Assembly (NCBI RefSeq): GCF_022811665.1
Contig: NZ_CP094529.1
Span: forward strand, 1,178,001-1,242,000
DNA length: 64,000 bases
Source of the DNA: Chryseobacterium oryzae
GTDB taxonomy: Bacteria; Bacteroidota; Bacteroidia; Flavobacteriales; Weeksellaceae
Reading direction: 5' to 3'
In this document: piece by piece, positions 53,213 through 61,295 of the stretch
Numbering within the stretch: the first letter of the stretch is position 1
Layout of the letters: every line of letters starts with the position of its first letter
The notes under the pieces: generated by a model
What the model saw: the letters and a program-made list of their open reading frames with translations, nothing else
Told to the model about the DNA's origin: nothing
The model's database searches: none
Position numbers and translations under genes: made by a program

Positions 53213-53220
53213 TAACTTTG
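53213..53220 (+). promoter_or_regulatory. Promoter for the mevalonate kinase operon
   Basis: TAACTTTG matches TAnnTTTG, 20 bases before the ATG at 53241. A TTG at 53188-53190 lies 22 bases upstream and is a plausible -33 element. Confidence 0.6.
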
Positions 53221-53240
53221 CATAAACGTTTTAACACATA

Positions 53241-54173
53241 ATGACGAACCCTTTATTTTACGCTAAAATTATCCTTTTCGGAGAGTACGGAATGATAGAA
53301 GATTCACAAGGTCTTGTAGTGCCGTATAGTTTTTATAAAGGAACTTTAAAGTTTTCAGACGAAAATTCTGATTCTGAATTTGAGAAAAAATCTAATGAGC
53401 ACCTCATTAAATATGCTAATTTCCTTGAAAAACTGAATCTTCCTGAAAAGTTTAAGCTTGATGTTAACCGTTTTAAAGAAGATATTTCTCACAGACTTTT
53501 TTTTGATTCTAATATTCCACAAGGGTATGGTGTAGGAAGTTCGGGAGCACTGGTAGCCGCTATTTTTGAAAAATATTCCTTTCAAAAATATAGCCCGGAA
53601 AGTATTTCTAAAGACGATCTTAAAAATATTAAAGCCGTTTTTGGAGAAATGGAAAGCTATTTCCACGGTAAAAGCTCGGGAATGGATCCTTTGATCTGCT
53701 ATATGAATCTACCGATTCTTATCGAAAACAAAGAAAATTTAGATAAAGTAGCCATTCCAAAAGGCGAAGAAGGTAAAGGAGCAATTTTTCTTATTGATTC
53801 CGGTATTACGGGTGAAACAGGTCCGATGATTCAGATTTTCTTTGAAAAAATGAAAACAGAAGGTTTCCGTAAAACGCTGAAAGAAGAATTTATACGCTAT
53901 AATAATGCGTGTATAGATTCTTTCCTCAAAAAAGATATGAACCCATTCTTTAGAAACCTTAAAAAGCTTTCTCACTGGGCTTACGAACATTTTCGCCCGA
54001 TGATTCCCGAAAGTATTTTCAATATCTGGAAAAAAGGACTGGATTCTAATGCATACTATCTGAAACTTTGCGGTAGCGGAGGCGGAGGATATATTCTAGG
54101 ATTTACTAAAGATTACGAAAAAGCAGAAAAAATGCTTGAAGGTTTCCAAAAAGAAGTGATTTACAGATTCTAA
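53241..54173 (+). CDS. Mevalonate kinase-type GHMP kinase
   Basis: A 310-residue GHMP kinase. The nucleotide-binding motif is PQGYGVGSSGALVAA (motif 2), preceded by FGEYGMIED (motif 1), and motif 3 is CGSGGGGYILGF near the C-terminus; KSSGMDPLICYM fits mevalonate kinases. It would phosphorylate mevalonate to start isopentenyl diphosphate synthesis. Other GHMP kinases share the fold, so exact substrate is inferred. It precedes a prenyltransferase gene by 12 bases, consistent with an isoprenoid operon. Confidence 0.85.
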   Translation: MTNPLFYAKIILFGEYGMIEDSQGLVVPYSFYKGTLKFSDENSDSEFEKKSNEHLIKYANFLEKLNLPEKFKLDVNRFKEDISHRLFFDSNIPQGYGVGSSGALVAAIFEKYSFQKYSPESISKDDLKNIKAVFGEMESYFHGKSSGMDPLICYMNLPILIENKENLDKVAIPKGEEGKGAIFLIDSGITGETGPMIQIFFEKMKTEGFRKTLKEEFIRYNNACIDSFLKKDMNPFFRNLKKLSHWAYEHFRPMIPESIFNIWKKGLDSNAYYLKLCGSGGGGYILGFTKDYEKAEKMLEGFQKEVIYRF

Positions 54174-54185
54174 AATTTTCAGAAA

Positions 54186-55115
54186 ATGAATTCTGAAAAA
54201 GAAAACATCCGGGATAAAGATTTTATGTCTAAATCTCTGCTTTACAGAATCTCACAGTTTTTTGGATTTCTTCTAGGTGCCCGTTTTTTTGTTGCCATTT
54301 TGCTTACTTTTGCACTGTATGTTTCTACATATTTTTTATTCAATCAGGATGAAACTTTCAGAAATTTCGTTTTTGACTTCAAAGTTCACGGCATTATATT
54401 TTGTACCGTACTATCCATTCTTGCAGGCGGAATCATCAACCAGTTTTATGATGTAGAAAAAGATCATATTGCTAAACCTTTCAGAAGCAGAATTCAGAGT
54501 TTCATAAAGCAGAAATATTTTCTGTATGCTTATTTAGTATTAACACTTATTTCTCTCGGTGTTGCTGCTTTCATCTCGCACAGAGTTTTGGTATTCTTTA
54601 TTGTATATCAGTTTTTTATGTGGTTTTACAGCCACAAATTGAGCCGTATTCTTATCATCAATAATCTTACTTTTGTAAGCCTTACATTATATCCTTTTTT
54701 TGGAATGATGGTTTATTATGAAACTTTTTCTAAAAAAGTTTTTCTCATGGCTATTTTTCTTTTTTTAATTCTGTTATGTATTGATATTGTAAAAGATATG
54801 CTGACAAAAACTGTAGATAAAACATTCGGATATGTCACCATTCCTAATTATTTCAGTTCCAAAACAACCAATACGATTGTTATTTCCATTTTAACCGTGA
54901 TTATGGCAGTTTCAATGAAACTTATTAATAAAACAGGCATTTCCGGTTACATGTCTTACTATTTTGTATTGGGATTGTTTGTTATCATTATGTGTATTTA
55001 CCTGTTAATTAATTCTTCCAGACAGATTAAAGTTTTAGTTCTCAATATATTAAGATTTTGGATTTTGGTAGGAATTGTTGCGATGCTTCTTACAGGAATT
55101 CAGGGTAAATTGTAA
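54186..55115 (+). CDS. UbiA-family prenyltransferase
   Basis: A 309-residue membrane prenyltransferase with about nine helices. The first Asp-rich motif is NQFYDVEKDHIAKPFRSR, and the second is DIVKDMLTKTVDK, both needed to bind the prenyl diphosphate and magnesium. Bacteroidetes have UbiA relatives of geranylgeranylglyceryl-phosphate geranylgeranyltransferase, and this protein may be one, but quinone- or heme-prenylating UbiA enzymes have the same motifs. It follows the mevalonate kinase gene by 12 bases, so the two are probably co-expressed. Confidence 0.85.
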   Translation: MNSEKENIRDKDFMSKSLLYRISQFFGFLLGARFFVAILLTFALYVSTYFLFNQDETFRNFVFDFKVHGIIFCTVLSILAGGIINQFYDVEKDHIAKPFRSRIQSFIKQKYFLYAYLVLTLISLGVAAFISHRVLVFFIVYQFFMWFYSHKLSRILIINNLTFVSLTLYPFFGMMVYYETFSKKVFLMAIFLFLILLCIDIVKDMLTKTVDKTFGYVTIPNYFSSKTTNTIVISILTVIMAVSMKLINKTGISGYMSYYFVLGLFVIIMCIYLLINSSRQIKVLVLNILRFWILVGIVAMLLTGIQGKL

Positions 55116-55147
55116 AGAAAAAGCTTTAATAAAGAGGTGGTTATTCT

Positions 55148-55155
55148 TACATTTG
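55148..55155 (+). promoter_or_regulatory. -7 promoter element for the proline dehydrogenase gene
   Basis: TACATTTG matches TAnnTTTG, 25 bases before the ATG at 55181. Confidence 0.5.
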
Positions 55156-55180
55156 CAATAATAATTTTTACATAAAAAGA

Positions 55181-56347
55181 ATGCCCATTTTTAACGATAC
55201 TCAAGTTGCTTTTGCTGATAAAACAGATGCACAGTTAAGAAAAGCGTATTGGATGTTTAAAATGATTGAACAGCCTGCTTTAACCAATATTGGTACTTCT
55301 GTACTTAATTTTACGGTTCATAATAATTTTCCTTTTGTTACCGGAATTGTTAAAAATACACTCTTCGAGCAGTTTGTGGGAGGAGAAACCCGTGAAGAAA
55401 GTATGAAAGTTGTTAAACAGCTTTTTAAAAGAGGAGTAGGAAGTATTTTCGATTATTCTATTGAAGGAAAAGAAGACGAAGAAACTTTTGATGCAGTCTG
55501 CAAAGAGATTAAAGATATTGTGAGATTTTCTGTAGGAAATCCTGCAATACCTTTTATTGTTTTTAAACCAACTGCATTTGGAAGAATAGACCTTTATGAA
55601 GCGGTGGGAAATGGTTCAGAACTAACTTTAAGCCAGAAAGAAGAATGGTCGAGAGTGGTGAAAAGATTTGATGAAGTTTGCCAGCTTTGCCACGAAAACA
55701 ACAAAAAAGTGATGGTAGATGCTGAAGAAACCTGGATGCAGGATGCAGCAGATCAGCTTTGTGAAGAAATGATGGAGAAGTACAACCAAGAAAAACCAAT
55801 TGTATGGAACACCATACAGATGTACAGAACCGGTCGTTTAGAATATATGGAGCAACATCTTAACAGAGCCCAAGAACGAAACTACTTCATTGGTTATAAA
55901 ATTGTTCGTGGTGCGTATATGGAAAAAGAGAGAGCCAGAGCTGTGGAGAAAGGATATGCAGACCCAATTCAGCCAACGAAAGAAGCATCAGATAAAAATT
56001 ACAACTCAGGGATCGATTTTGTTATGAATCATCTCGATAAAGTTTCTGCATTTTTTGGTACTCACAATGAGATTTCTTCGGAGCTTATTATGGATAAAAT
56101 AAATGCTAAAGGATTACCGCACAATCATGAAAACCTTTATTTCGGGCAGCTTTACGGCATGAGTGATAACATTACTTTCTATTTGGCAGATAAAGGGTAT
56201 AATGTAGCTAAATATCTTCCTTACGGACCTGTAAAAGATGTTGTACCTTATCTTACAAGAAGAGCCAGAGAAAATACATCTGTTGCCGGACAAACCGGAA
56301 GAGAATTAGGCTTAATTAAAAAAGAACTGGAAAGAAGAAAAAAATAA
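55181..56347 (+). CDS. Proline dehydrogenase
   Basis: A 388-residue FAD enzyme that oxidises proline to delta-1-pyrroline-5-carboxylate and passes electrons to the quinone pool. The TIM-barrel motifs are FKPTAFGR, VMVDAEETWMQDAA, YKIVRGAYMEKER, GTHNEIS, FGQLYGMSDN and the C-terminal YLTRRARENTS. It is a single-domain enzyme, without the P5C dehydrogenase part of PutA. Length is normal for flavobacterial forms. Confidence 0.93.
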   Translation: MPIFNDTQVAFADKTDAQLRKAYWMFKMIEQPALTNIGTSVLNFTVHNNFPFVTGIVKNTLFEQFVGGETREESMKVVKQLFKRGVGSIFDYSIEGKEDEETFDAVCKEIKDIVRFSVGNPAIPFIVFKPTAFGRIDLYEAVGNGSELTLSQKEEWSRVVKRFDEVCQLCHENNKKVMVDAEETWMQDAADQLCEEMMEKYNQEKPIVWNTIQMYRTGRLEYMEQHLNRAQERNYFIGYKIVRGAYMEKERARAVEKGYADPIQPTKEASDKNYNSGIDFVMNHLDKVSAFFGTHNEISSELIMDKINAKGLPHNHENLYFGQLYGMSDNITFYLADKGYNVAKYLPYGPVKDVVPYLTRRARENTSVAGQTGRELGLIKKELERRKK

Positions 56348-56373
56348 TTTTCTTTTTTTACAAATGATAAAAC

Positions 56374-56402
56374 AAAAACTCCATTGCTAAATGGAGTTTT
56401 TT
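56374..56402. terminator. Bidirectional terminator between proline dehydrogenase and XRE genes
   Basis: An AAAAACTCCAT/ATGGAGTTTTT stem around a 6-base loop, flanked by A and T runs, serves two convergent genes. Confidence 0.85.
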
Positions 56403-56409
56403 GTTGTTA

Positions 56410-56934
56410 TTAAGGTTCAAAACTTTCAAATTTTCCATTTTCATAGAATAGAACAATACGTTTTATCTTATTTGTTTGATTATCTGTATTTTCTGTAATT
56501 ACTTTTTTTGTTGAATTTTCTAATGGCTGAGAATTCAATATTTTCTGTTCTTCTTTACTTTGATATGATATAGGCGATTCTGACTGCGTTATATTTTCTT
56601 CTGTTTTTGGAAGATCAACATTCTCTAAAATCTCGTCTTCACTAATTAAGGTAAAAAGATCAGGAAGAGAAGTAGGTTTAGTTTTTTCTGTTTCATCATT
56701 CTGTTCTTCTTTAAGTTCAGACTTCAGCATTTCACCTTCACCATTTACCAGCCAATCCCATAAAATCTCGGGAAAACGAGATTTTATTTTAATAATGAAT
56801 TCCAGAGAAGGTTTATTTCTCCCTGAAGTAACATGAGAAATTGAAGATCTCTGTACATCAATTTCGTCTGCAAATTCTGAAGGAGTATATCCTGAATATT
56901 CTATAATTTTTGAAATTCTTTCGTTTAAACTCAT
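56410..56934 (-). CDS. XRE-family helix-turn-helix regulator with disordered tail
   Basis: A 174-residue protein. Residues 3-62 are a lambda-repressor-like helix-turn-helix (SGYTPSEFADEIDVQRSSISHVTSGRNKPSLEFIIKIKSRF) followed by LWDWLVNGEGEML. The rest is acidic and low in hydrophobic residues (Glu, Thr, Asn and Ser rich) and looks disordered, ending in IKRIVLFYENGKFESFEP. The region upstream contains repeated TTACAAATGTAA-like sites, so it probably regulates itself. Similar phage-type and toxin-antitoxin-type regulators share this shape. No partner gene is visible. Confidence 0.85.
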   Translation of the reverse strand: MSLNERISKIIEYSGYTPSEFADEIDVQRSSISHVTSGRNKPSLEFIIKIKSRFPEILWDWLVNGEGEMLKSELKEEQNDETEKTKPTSLPDLFTLISEDEILENVDLPKTEENITQSESPISYQSKEEQKILNSQPLENSTKKVITENTDNQTNKIKRIVLFYENGKFESFEP

Positions 56935-56956
56935 TTTTTCTTATTGAAAATGGTAA

Positions 56957-57035
56957 TTACAAATGTAAATAAATTATTTACAAATATAAAATACAAATGT
57001 AAATAAAAACAGTTGCTATTGTAATACATTTGTAA
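56957..57035. promoter_or_regulatory. Cluster of four TTACAAATGTAA-like sites upstream of the XRE gene
   Basis: TTACAAATGTAA at 56957-56968, TTACAAATATAA at 56978-56989, ATACAAATGTAA at 56991-57002 and ATACATTTGTAA at 57024-57035 share a TTACA-AA-TGTAA near-palindrome. They are candidate operators for the XRE protein and overlap reverse-strand -7 elements. Confidence 0.6.
56960..56967 (-). promoter_or_regulatory. -7 promoter element for the XRE gene
   Basis: The reverse strand reads TACATTTG, 25 bases before the ATG, inside the first operator-like site. Confidence 0.5.
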
Positions 57036-57427
57036 ACATAATATGTTGCTAAAAACCAATATATTATAAAATTTTCATTAGTTGTTAACAAATTATTGAA
57101 AACCATTTATTGATTTAACTATTCAATATTTATGTTAAAGTATTCCATGAGATAAATACTGTATGAACAATTTTTATGGCTTATATAAAGTGAATAAAAT
57201 AATGATTCAATTATCTAGGCAATTAGCATCACCAATTAAACAATGGAGTAGGATAGGGCTTTCATGGAGTTTTTGCTGGGTTAAATTTAAATAATCCTGA
57301 TATTACTTAGTTAAATTTCAGATTAGAGATCACGATTCATCGCTTACACAAGCATCCATTAGATATTCACTTAAATGCCTAAAATTATTTTTTCGAATTT
57401 GAATTTCAAAACAAAAAACAAGGAAAT

Positions 57428-57439
57428 TTACATTTGTAA
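57428..57439. promoter_or_regulatory. Further TTACATTTGTAA operator-like site
   Basis: This is the exact reverse complement of the site at 56957-56968, about 470 bases away in otherwise gene-free sequence. Confidence 0.4.
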
Positions 57440-57698
57440 TTATAGCAAAAAACAATGTTTTTCCACATTAGAAATGTTTAACCAAATAACACTCAAATGG
57501 GGAAAAGATGCCGTATTTTAACTTAAAGTATACCTTAATTAATTGTTTAATTAAAAATTATAAAGTACTGAATTTTAATTAAGTAAATTATTGTAATTAA
57601 ATTATTAGCAATTAACATTTTTATCAACAGACAAAAAGGCAATTTGATTTGTTTAACGATTTTACAAATGTTAACCTTGTTTTATTTTGAAAAATCAT

Positions 57699-57706
57699 TA
57701 AATTTG
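57699..57706 (+). promoter_or_regulatory. Promoter for the M14 carboxypeptidase gene
   Basis: TAAATTTG matches TAnnTTTG, 21 bases before the ATG at 57728; a TTG at 57677-57679 lies 19 bases upstream as a -33 element. Confidence 0.6.
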
Positions 57707-57727
57707 AATAATGTAAATTGTTATTAA

Positions 57728-58837
57728 ATGAACTGGAAACATTTCTATACTGTAAATTCTGAATTTCCTAATCGCTATATTTCCCCTAAAAAATTATTTT
57801 CTTTTCTTAAGGAGAATTATTCGGAGTATATTACGGAAGTCGGTAGATCTTTTTTAGATTATCCTATTTATAAATTGTCGATTGGTAAGGGAAGTACCAA
57901 AGTTTTAGCATGGTCGCAAATGCACGGGAATGAATCTAATGCTACTCATGCAATGTTGGATCTATTGGAGAGTTTTAAAAATAGTCCTCAAACTGGAAAG
58001 GAATTACTCAGTAAAATCACTTTAGATTTTATTTTTATGCTTAACCCCGATGGTTCTGAAAAATGGACACGACTTAATGCTTCAGATATAGATCTTAATC
58101 GGGATTTTCATAATGAAGCAAGTAAGGAAATAAAGATTTTAAAAAAAATGGCAGCTTCCTCCAAATACGATTATGCACTGAATTTGCATGAACAGCGAAC
58201 TATTTTCACAACAGATGGTATTCATCCGGCTACATTCTCCTTTCTTGCACCTTCAGAAAATATTGAGCGTACTATCACCGAAAACCGAAAAAAATGTATG
58301 GCAGTTATTGCGGAAGTTTATAAAGAACTCAGCACATTAATTCCTGGGCAAATTGGTAGATATTCTGATGAATTTTATCCTGCCTCTACTGGAGATAATT
58401 TCATAAAAGCAGGAATGCCCACTATTTTATTTGAAGGAGGACATTTTGTAGATGATTATACCAGAAAAGAAACCAGAAAGTATTATACCATTGCACTTTA
58501 CTGTGCTTTAGAAGCGATGAGTACGCTTCGATCAGGAACCGATGGTTGGGAAATTTATAACGAAATTCCAGAAAATAAGGAAACTCATTACGATATTATT
58601 TACAGGAATGTAAAATTAAATACAGATCACGAATGCATTTTAGATATTGCAGTACAATACAGGGAAGTTTATGAATCAGGAAAAGATGAAATTTCGTTTA
58701 TCCCGTATGTAGCCTTGGTAGGCGATGTAAAAGGAAAAAAAGGTTGGCTCGAAATAGACTGTTCCGGGAAAAAATTTATTTCCGAAACCAAATATCCCAA
58801 ACTGGATGCAGAAGTAAGTTTTACCATAGAAGATTAA
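57728..58837 (+). CDS. M14-family zinc carboxypeptidase
   Basis: A 369-residue metallopeptidase. Zinc ligands are His66 and Glu69 (QMHGNES) and His154 (LNLHEQ), with substrate-binding NRD (Asn124, Arg125) and the general base Glu236 in LFEGGHF. No signal peptide is present, so it should act in the cytoplasm. About 90 residues after the catalytic domain form an additional beta-rich part. The substrate could be peptides or acylated amino acids; not resolvable here. It is convergent with the DUF4920 gene across a bidirectional terminator. Confidence 0.88.
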   Translation: MNWKHFYTVNSEFPNRYISPKKLFSFLKENYSEYITEVGRSFLDYPIYKLSIGKGSTKVLAWSQMHGNESNATHAMLDLLESFKNSPQTGKELLSKITLDFIFMLNPDGSEKWTRLNASDIDLNRDFHNEASKEIKILKKMAASSKYDYALNLHEQRTIFTTDGIHPATFSFLAPSENIERTITENRKKCMAVIAEVYKELSTLIPGQIGRYSDEFYPASTGDNFIKAGMPTILFEGGHFVDDYTRKETRKYYTIALYCALEAMSTLRSGTDGWEIYNEIPENKETHYDIIYRNVKLNTDHECILDIAVQYREVYESGKDEISFIPYVALVGDVKGKKGWLEIDCSGKKFISETKYPKLDAEVSFTIED

Positions 58838-58840
58838 AAT

Positions 58841-58867
58841 AAAAAGCGGAATTTTAATTCCGCTTTT
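58841..58867. terminator. Bidirectional terminator between M14 and DUF4920 genes
   Basis: A perfect 12-bp stem (AAAAGCGGAATT with AATTCCGCTTTT) with a TT loop between convergent genes. Confidence 0.9.
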
Positions 58868-58877
58868 CTTATATTTT

Positions 58878-59387
58878 TTAGTTAACAACTTTAATTCCGT
58901 TGGCAACAAATCTTATTTCTTCTTTAGGTTTTGTAATCGCATCAATTTCAGATTGAGGCTTTTTAGCATCTTGTGCATAGTGTTTTTGTTCGTCTACAGA
59001 AGTTACTTTTTTCTCTGCACTCCCTTCTAAAACAACAGTTTTGCCTTTAAGAGCAGTCGGAACGAAAAACCCATAATCTTTCATTTTAACGAAAAGCTGA
59101 GTATTATCTTCTGTCTCTAAAGTAAGCCAACAGCCTTTTTTGTCGCAAACATCTGTCACTTTTCCTTTTAGAGCAACGTTCTGAATTTTTTCATTTGCTT
59201 TTTTAAGCTTTTTGTTTAGTTTTTCAGGGCTTATTGCTTTAGACTCTGTTTTAGAATTTACTGCAGCACCATAAAAATCTCCTACCAAAGCACTTCCTTC
59301 CGGCGGTCCCATCTTTTTTGTTTCTTGGGCAAAAGCTAAAGTAGAAAAACTTACAGCAGTAGCTAATAATATTGCTTTAAATTTCAT
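58878..59387 (-). CDS. Exported DUF4920 domain protein
   Basis: A 169-residue protein with a signal peptide (1-20, ending AFAQ). The mature part has the DUF4920 look: VALKGKVTDVCDKKGCWLTLE followed by MKDYGFFVPTALKGKTVVLEG. The two cysteines of CDKKGC may bind metal or form a disulfide, and are conserved in the family as I recall. An in-frame ATG at 59469-59471 exists but the signal peptide begins at 59387, supported by a -7 element between the two. Function is unknown; copper or redox roles have been suggested for similar proteins. Confidence 0.85.
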   Translation of the reverse strand: MKFKAILLATAVSFSTLAFAQETKKMGPPEGSALVGDFYGAAVNSKTESKAISPEKLNKKLKKANEKIQNVALKGKVTDVCDKKGCWLTLETEDNTQLFVKMKDYGFFVPTALKGKTVVLEGSAEKKVTSVDEQKHYAQDAKKPQSEIDAITKPKEEIRFVANGIKVVN

Positions 59388-59402
59388 ATTATTTATTTTT
59401 AT

Positions 59403-59410
59403 CAAAAATA
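59403..59410 (-). promoter_or_regulatory. -7 promoter element for the DUF4920 gene
   Basis: The reverse strand reads TATTTTTG, 15 bases before the ATG at 59387, and supports this start over the upstream one. Confidence 0.5.
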
Positions 59411-59521
59411 CTAATAATATTTGAATAAAAATGATGAAAAAACTTGATAAAAAGCAGGTTGTTTCCATCACTGTTTAAAATGATTTCAAATAATAAACTA
59501 CTGAAAATTTTTATGAGGAGC

Positions 59522-59612
59522 TTAATCCCGCTTTCCACTATATCTTTTTTGTTACGGCTTCCGCTTCGCTCCAGCCGAACAAAAAAGGATGCCGTTTCAA
59601 TCGGGGCTAGGA
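59522..59612. repeat. Imperfect hairpin, probable flavobacterial interspersed repeat
   Basis: TTTTTTGTT-A-CGGCT at 59545-59559 pairs with AGCCGAACAAAAAA at 59573-59586 (one bulged A) around the loop TCCGCTTCGCTCC. Outer CCCG (59527-59530) and CGGG (59602-59605) can also pair. Its GC content is well above the surrounding DNA. I recall very similar sequences dispersed in Flavobacterium and Chryseobacterium intergenic DNA. Confidence 0.6.
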
Positions 59613-59817
59613 TTTTAGTCAGTCATTTAACTTAGAATGAATTTTATAGAATTATTTGGATTTTATAAATCTTATCCCCAATTCACTTTAGTACAGAAAA
59701 TTCATTAAAATCAAAATTGATTAATTACATCAAAAAGCTAAAAATTTTAGAATAAATACATGAAAAAATAGTTTCATTTAATAATCAAACAAAATAAAAA
59801 ACAATCTTATATTTAAT
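59613..59817. other. Intergenic stretch without recognised gene
   Basis: AT-rich sequence between the hairpin repeat and the amino-acid permease promoter; no ORF, hairpin or motif I can support. Confidence 0.5.
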
Positions 59818-59825
59818 TATATTTG
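59818..59825 (+). promoter_or_regulatory. -7 promoter element for the amino-acid permease gene
   Basis: TATATTTG matches TAnnTTTG, 16 bases before the ATG at 59842. Confidence 0.55.
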
Positions 59826-59841
59826 AAATCTATACTCAACT

Positions 59842-61245
59842 ATGCAGAAAAAACTAAAACTTTGGGATGCCATTATGCTTGTGATGGGCTCCATGATCGG
59901 AAGCGGAATTTTTATTGTAAGTGCAGATATGATGAGAAATCTCGGATCGGGTTACTGGCTAATCATTGTTTGGATTATTACAGGAATTATGACGGTTGCA
60001 GCTGCGATAAGCTATGGCGAATTGTCGTCTATTTTTCCAAAAGCAGGCGGACAGTACACTTATCTTACAGAAATTTTTGGAAAGAAAATGGGTTTCCTAT
60101 ACGGATGGGGACTTTTTACGGTTATCCAAACCGGTACTATTGCTGCTGTTGCAATGGCATTCGGGAAGTTTACGGCTTATTTAGTTCCTTGGCTTAATTA
60201 TTCAGATCCTATTTTTCAAAGTGGTGAATTTCAGATTACTTATATTCAGATTTTGGCAATTTTTGTTATTTTATTGCTTACTTACATTAATACAAGAGGA
60301 GTAGAAAGCGGAAAACTTTTACAGAATTTATTTACGGGATCAAAAATTCTTGCTTTATTAGGTCTTATTGCTTTAGGATTTATTTTGGTAGATTTTTCTC
60401 ATTTGGCAGAAAATTTTAGTTTCGGAACAGATGCATTCAATAATTTAAATAAAGATTCCAAAGGAAATTTTCTTAAAACAGGTTGGGAATCTATATCGGG
60501 AATGGCTTTACTGGGCGGAATTGCTGCTGCAATGGTAGGTTCGGTTTTCAGTTCTGTGGCGTGGGAAAGTGTAACTTTTGTTTCGGGAGAAATTGAGAAT
60601 CCTAAAAAAAATGTCGTAAAAGCTATGATTTTAGGAACTTCTGCGGTAATGCTACTTTATATTGCTGTTAATTTTGTGTATCTTAATGCATTAGACCGCG
60701 ATTCTATTGCTTTTGCTGCCAATGAACGAGTTGCAGTAACAGCTTCGCAAAGTATTTTTGGAAATGCCGGAACCATTATTATCGCTGTTTTGGTGATGAT
60801 TTCTACTTTTGGATGTAATAACGGACTTATATTGGCTGGAGCAAGGGTTTTTCAGACAATGGCAAAAGACGGACTGTTCTTTAAATCGGCTATTAAAAAT
60901 AACAAAAATCAGGTTCCTGAAAATGCACTTTGGATGCAGGGAATTTGGGCATCGGTTTTATGCTTGAGCGGTCAGTACGGAAATCTTTTAGACATGATTT
61001 CTTTCGTTATAGTTCTGTTTTATATGATTACCGTATTTGGAGTTATTTATCTGAGAATTAAAAAACCGGATCTTGAAAGACCTTATAAAACTTGGTTATA
61101 TCCGATAACACCATTTGTATATTTATTTATAGGAACATGTTTCTGCGTTTTGCTTCTTATTTACAAACAGCAATATACTTGGCCAGGATTTTTAATGGTT
61201 TTAATTGGATTACCGGTATATTATTTAATCAATAGAAAGAAATAA
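59842..61245 (+). CDS. APC-superfamily amino-acid permease (LAT-like)
   Basis: A 467-residue transporter with 12 predicted helices. The first helix contains the ligand-binding GSMIGSGIFIVSADMMRN motif of APC-fold carriers; FGKKMGFLYGWGLFTVIQTG and SVAWESVTFVSGEIENPKKNV resemble L-type amino-acid exchangers. Helix 8 has STFGCNNGLILAGARVFQTMAKDGLFF, also typical. Substrate amino acid is not determined. It is convergent with uvrA. Confidence 0.9.
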   Translation: MQKKLKLWDAIMLVMGSMIGSGIFIVSADMMRNLGSGYWLIIVWIITGIMTVAAAISYGELSSIFPKAGGQYTYLTEIFGKKMGFLYGWGLFTVIQTGTIAAVAMAFGKFTAYLVPWLNYSDPIFQSGEFQITYIQILAIFVILLLTYINTRGVESGKLLQNLFTGSKILALLGLIALGFILVDFSHLAENFSFGTDAFNNLNKDSKGNFLKTGWESISGMALLGGIAAAMVGSVFSSVAWESVTFVSGEIENPKKNVVKAMILGTSAVMLLYIAVNFVYLNALDRDSIAFAANERVAVTASQSIFGNAGTIIIAVLVMISTFGCNNGLILAGARVFQTMAKDGLFFKSAIKNNKNQVPENALWMQGIWASVLCLSGQYGNLLDMISFVIVLFYMITVFGVIYLRIKKPDLERPYKTWLYPITPFVYLFIGTCFCVLLLIYKQQYTWPGFLMVLIGLPVYYLINRKK

Positions 61246-61247
61246 AC

Positions 61248-61280
61248 AAAAAATAAGCACTGCAAAGAGTGCTTATTTTT
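61248..61280. terminator. Bidirectional terminator between permease and uvrA
   Basis: A perfect 13-bp stem (AAAAATAAGCACT with AGTGCTTATTTTT) around a 6-base loop between two convergent genes. Confidence 0.9.
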
Positions 61281-61295
61281 CACGAAAAATTGAAT

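Larger units (their letters stand above)
57036..57727. other. Gene-poor AT-rich intergenic region
   Basis: Between the operator cluster and the M14 gene no convincing protein gene is seen. It contains another TTACATTTGTAA site (57428-57439), an imperfect one near 57662-57672, several TTAATTAA-like runs at 57535-57605, and one 30-codon ORF (57202-57294) with no homology I recognise. It could be regulatory, a worn remnant of a mobile element, or simply spacer. Confidence 0.6.

Noticed and set aside
59444-59635. 63-codon ORF on the + strand
   Set aside because: It overlies the hairpin repeat, has no promoter and no recognisable domain; it looks like a chance reading of the repeat.
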